Source of the DNA: Cyclonatronum proteinivorum
GTDB lineage: Bacteria > Bacteroidota > Rhodothermia > Balneolales > Cyclonatronaceae
NCBI RefSeq assembly: GCF_003353065.1
Contig: NZ_CP027806.1
Location: forward strand, 248,001-312,000
DNA length: 64,000 bases
Direction: 5' to 3'
A program made the position numbers and the translations under genes. The notes under the pieces are model-generated. The model had not been told where the DNA came from. It worked only from the letters and a program-made list of their open reading frames with translations, and ran no database searches. Below are positions 63,943 to 64,000 of this stretch, piece by piece. Each line of letters starts with the position of its first letter. Position 1 is the stretch's first letter.

Positions 63943-64000
63943 CGCGGATACACAACGACCTACTATCAGCTCATCGTCGATAAATCCGGTTCTATGGGCG

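Larger units (their letters stand above)
61595..63952 (+). mobile_element. IS66-family insertion sequence, apparently intact
   Basis: About 2358 bases with the three-gene IS66 layout (tnpA, tnpB, tnpC). The left end begins GTAAGC, the usual IS66 start; the right end, read on the other strand, begins GTATCCGC. The two ends agree at 14 of the first 22 positions. It has an 8-base target duplication. The right end could be 63951 or 63952 because of shared bases. All three proteins are full length, so it may be active. Confidence 0.9.
61553..64000 (+). pseudogene. von Willebrand A-domain gene split by IS66, continuing beyond the window
   Basis: The first 14 codons (61553-61594, MTQQNKNQSKNTTT) are followed immediately by the IS66 element. 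After it, at 63961, the frame resumes as YYQLIVDKSGSMG: the metal-ion-dependent adhesion site DxSxS of a vWA domain is visible in DKSGS. Removing the IS and one copy of the target duplication joins the halves without frame change. The 3' end is outside the window. The protein would have been cytoplasmic (no signal peptide). The insertion separates the start codon from the domain, so the gene is inactive unless translation restarts downstream. Confidence 0.85.

Overview
This window looks like part of a chromosome from a Bacteroidota/Rhodothermota-type bacterium, and the Balneolales (Cyclonatronum-like) are my best guess. The evidence is indirect: three large secreted proteins end in a type IX secretion sorting domain with the NYPNPFNP motif typical of that branch, base composition is near 50% GC, the exported proteins are strongly acidic (suggesting a salty habitat), and there is a Na+/alanine symporter and a GH13_18 phosphorylase of the kind linked to compatible-solute glycosides. 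No rRNA, tRNA or CRISPR array was recognised.

Layout. 0-8.5 kb: the end of a LytS-type sensor kinase and its LytTR response regulator, a DUF4143 ATPase, hutI, mnmG, rsmG and a WYL regulator. Two ParB-binding parS sites lie here, one inside rsmG and one forming the core of the terminator behind the WYL gene. 8.6-11.3 kb: a patatin-like lipase gene carrying two in-frame stop codons but no frameshift. 11.4-21.7 kb: a run of leftward genes (amino-acid permease, DoxX, Na+/alanine symporter, Nei glycosylase, PAS histidine kinase, RsmC/RlmG-like methyltransferase, then a dtd - metalloenzyme - thrC operon). 21.8-22.19 kb: a divergent intergenic region packed with DnaA boxes beside an AT-rich stretch, a good candidate for the chromosome origin; the parS sites 13-15 kb away fit this.

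22-31 kb: purM, an AtuA-like small protein, a sucrose-phosphorylase-family enzyme, a MarR regulator, a NYN nuclease with a cold-shock-like tail, and a HIT - aroQ - flippase operon, then an FAD oxidoreductase. 31-46 kb: an SppA protease fused to an apparent outer-membrane barrel, RraB, a DUF1499 protein, a secreted M14 peptidase, dapA, ppc, secG, a YjbR protein and mutS2. Three copies of a ~250-260 bp palindromic repeat (a MITE-like family) sit in intergenic gaps at 33.8, 42.1 and 46.2 kb.

47-60 kb: three tandem rightward genes for large T9SS-exported proteins (2274, 823 and 990 residues) sharing DUF4397-type modules and the same sorting domain, each followed by a strong terminator. 60-64 kb: a zinc-cysteine protein of unknown function followed by a von Willebrand A gene split after codon 14 by an apparently intact IS66 element; the target duplication and reading frame can be rebuilt exactly.

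The window mixes housekeeping functions (tRNA and rRNA modification, purine, lysine, threonine and shikimate pathways, anaplerosis, secretion, repair) with a surface-protein locus and mobile DNA. No clear defence system or biosynthetic cluster is visible. The most unusual items are the parS-in-terminator, the candidate origin, the doubly stopped patatin, the barrel-SppA fusion, the hairpin repeat family and an internally duplicated, apparently unnamed domain in the giant exported protein.
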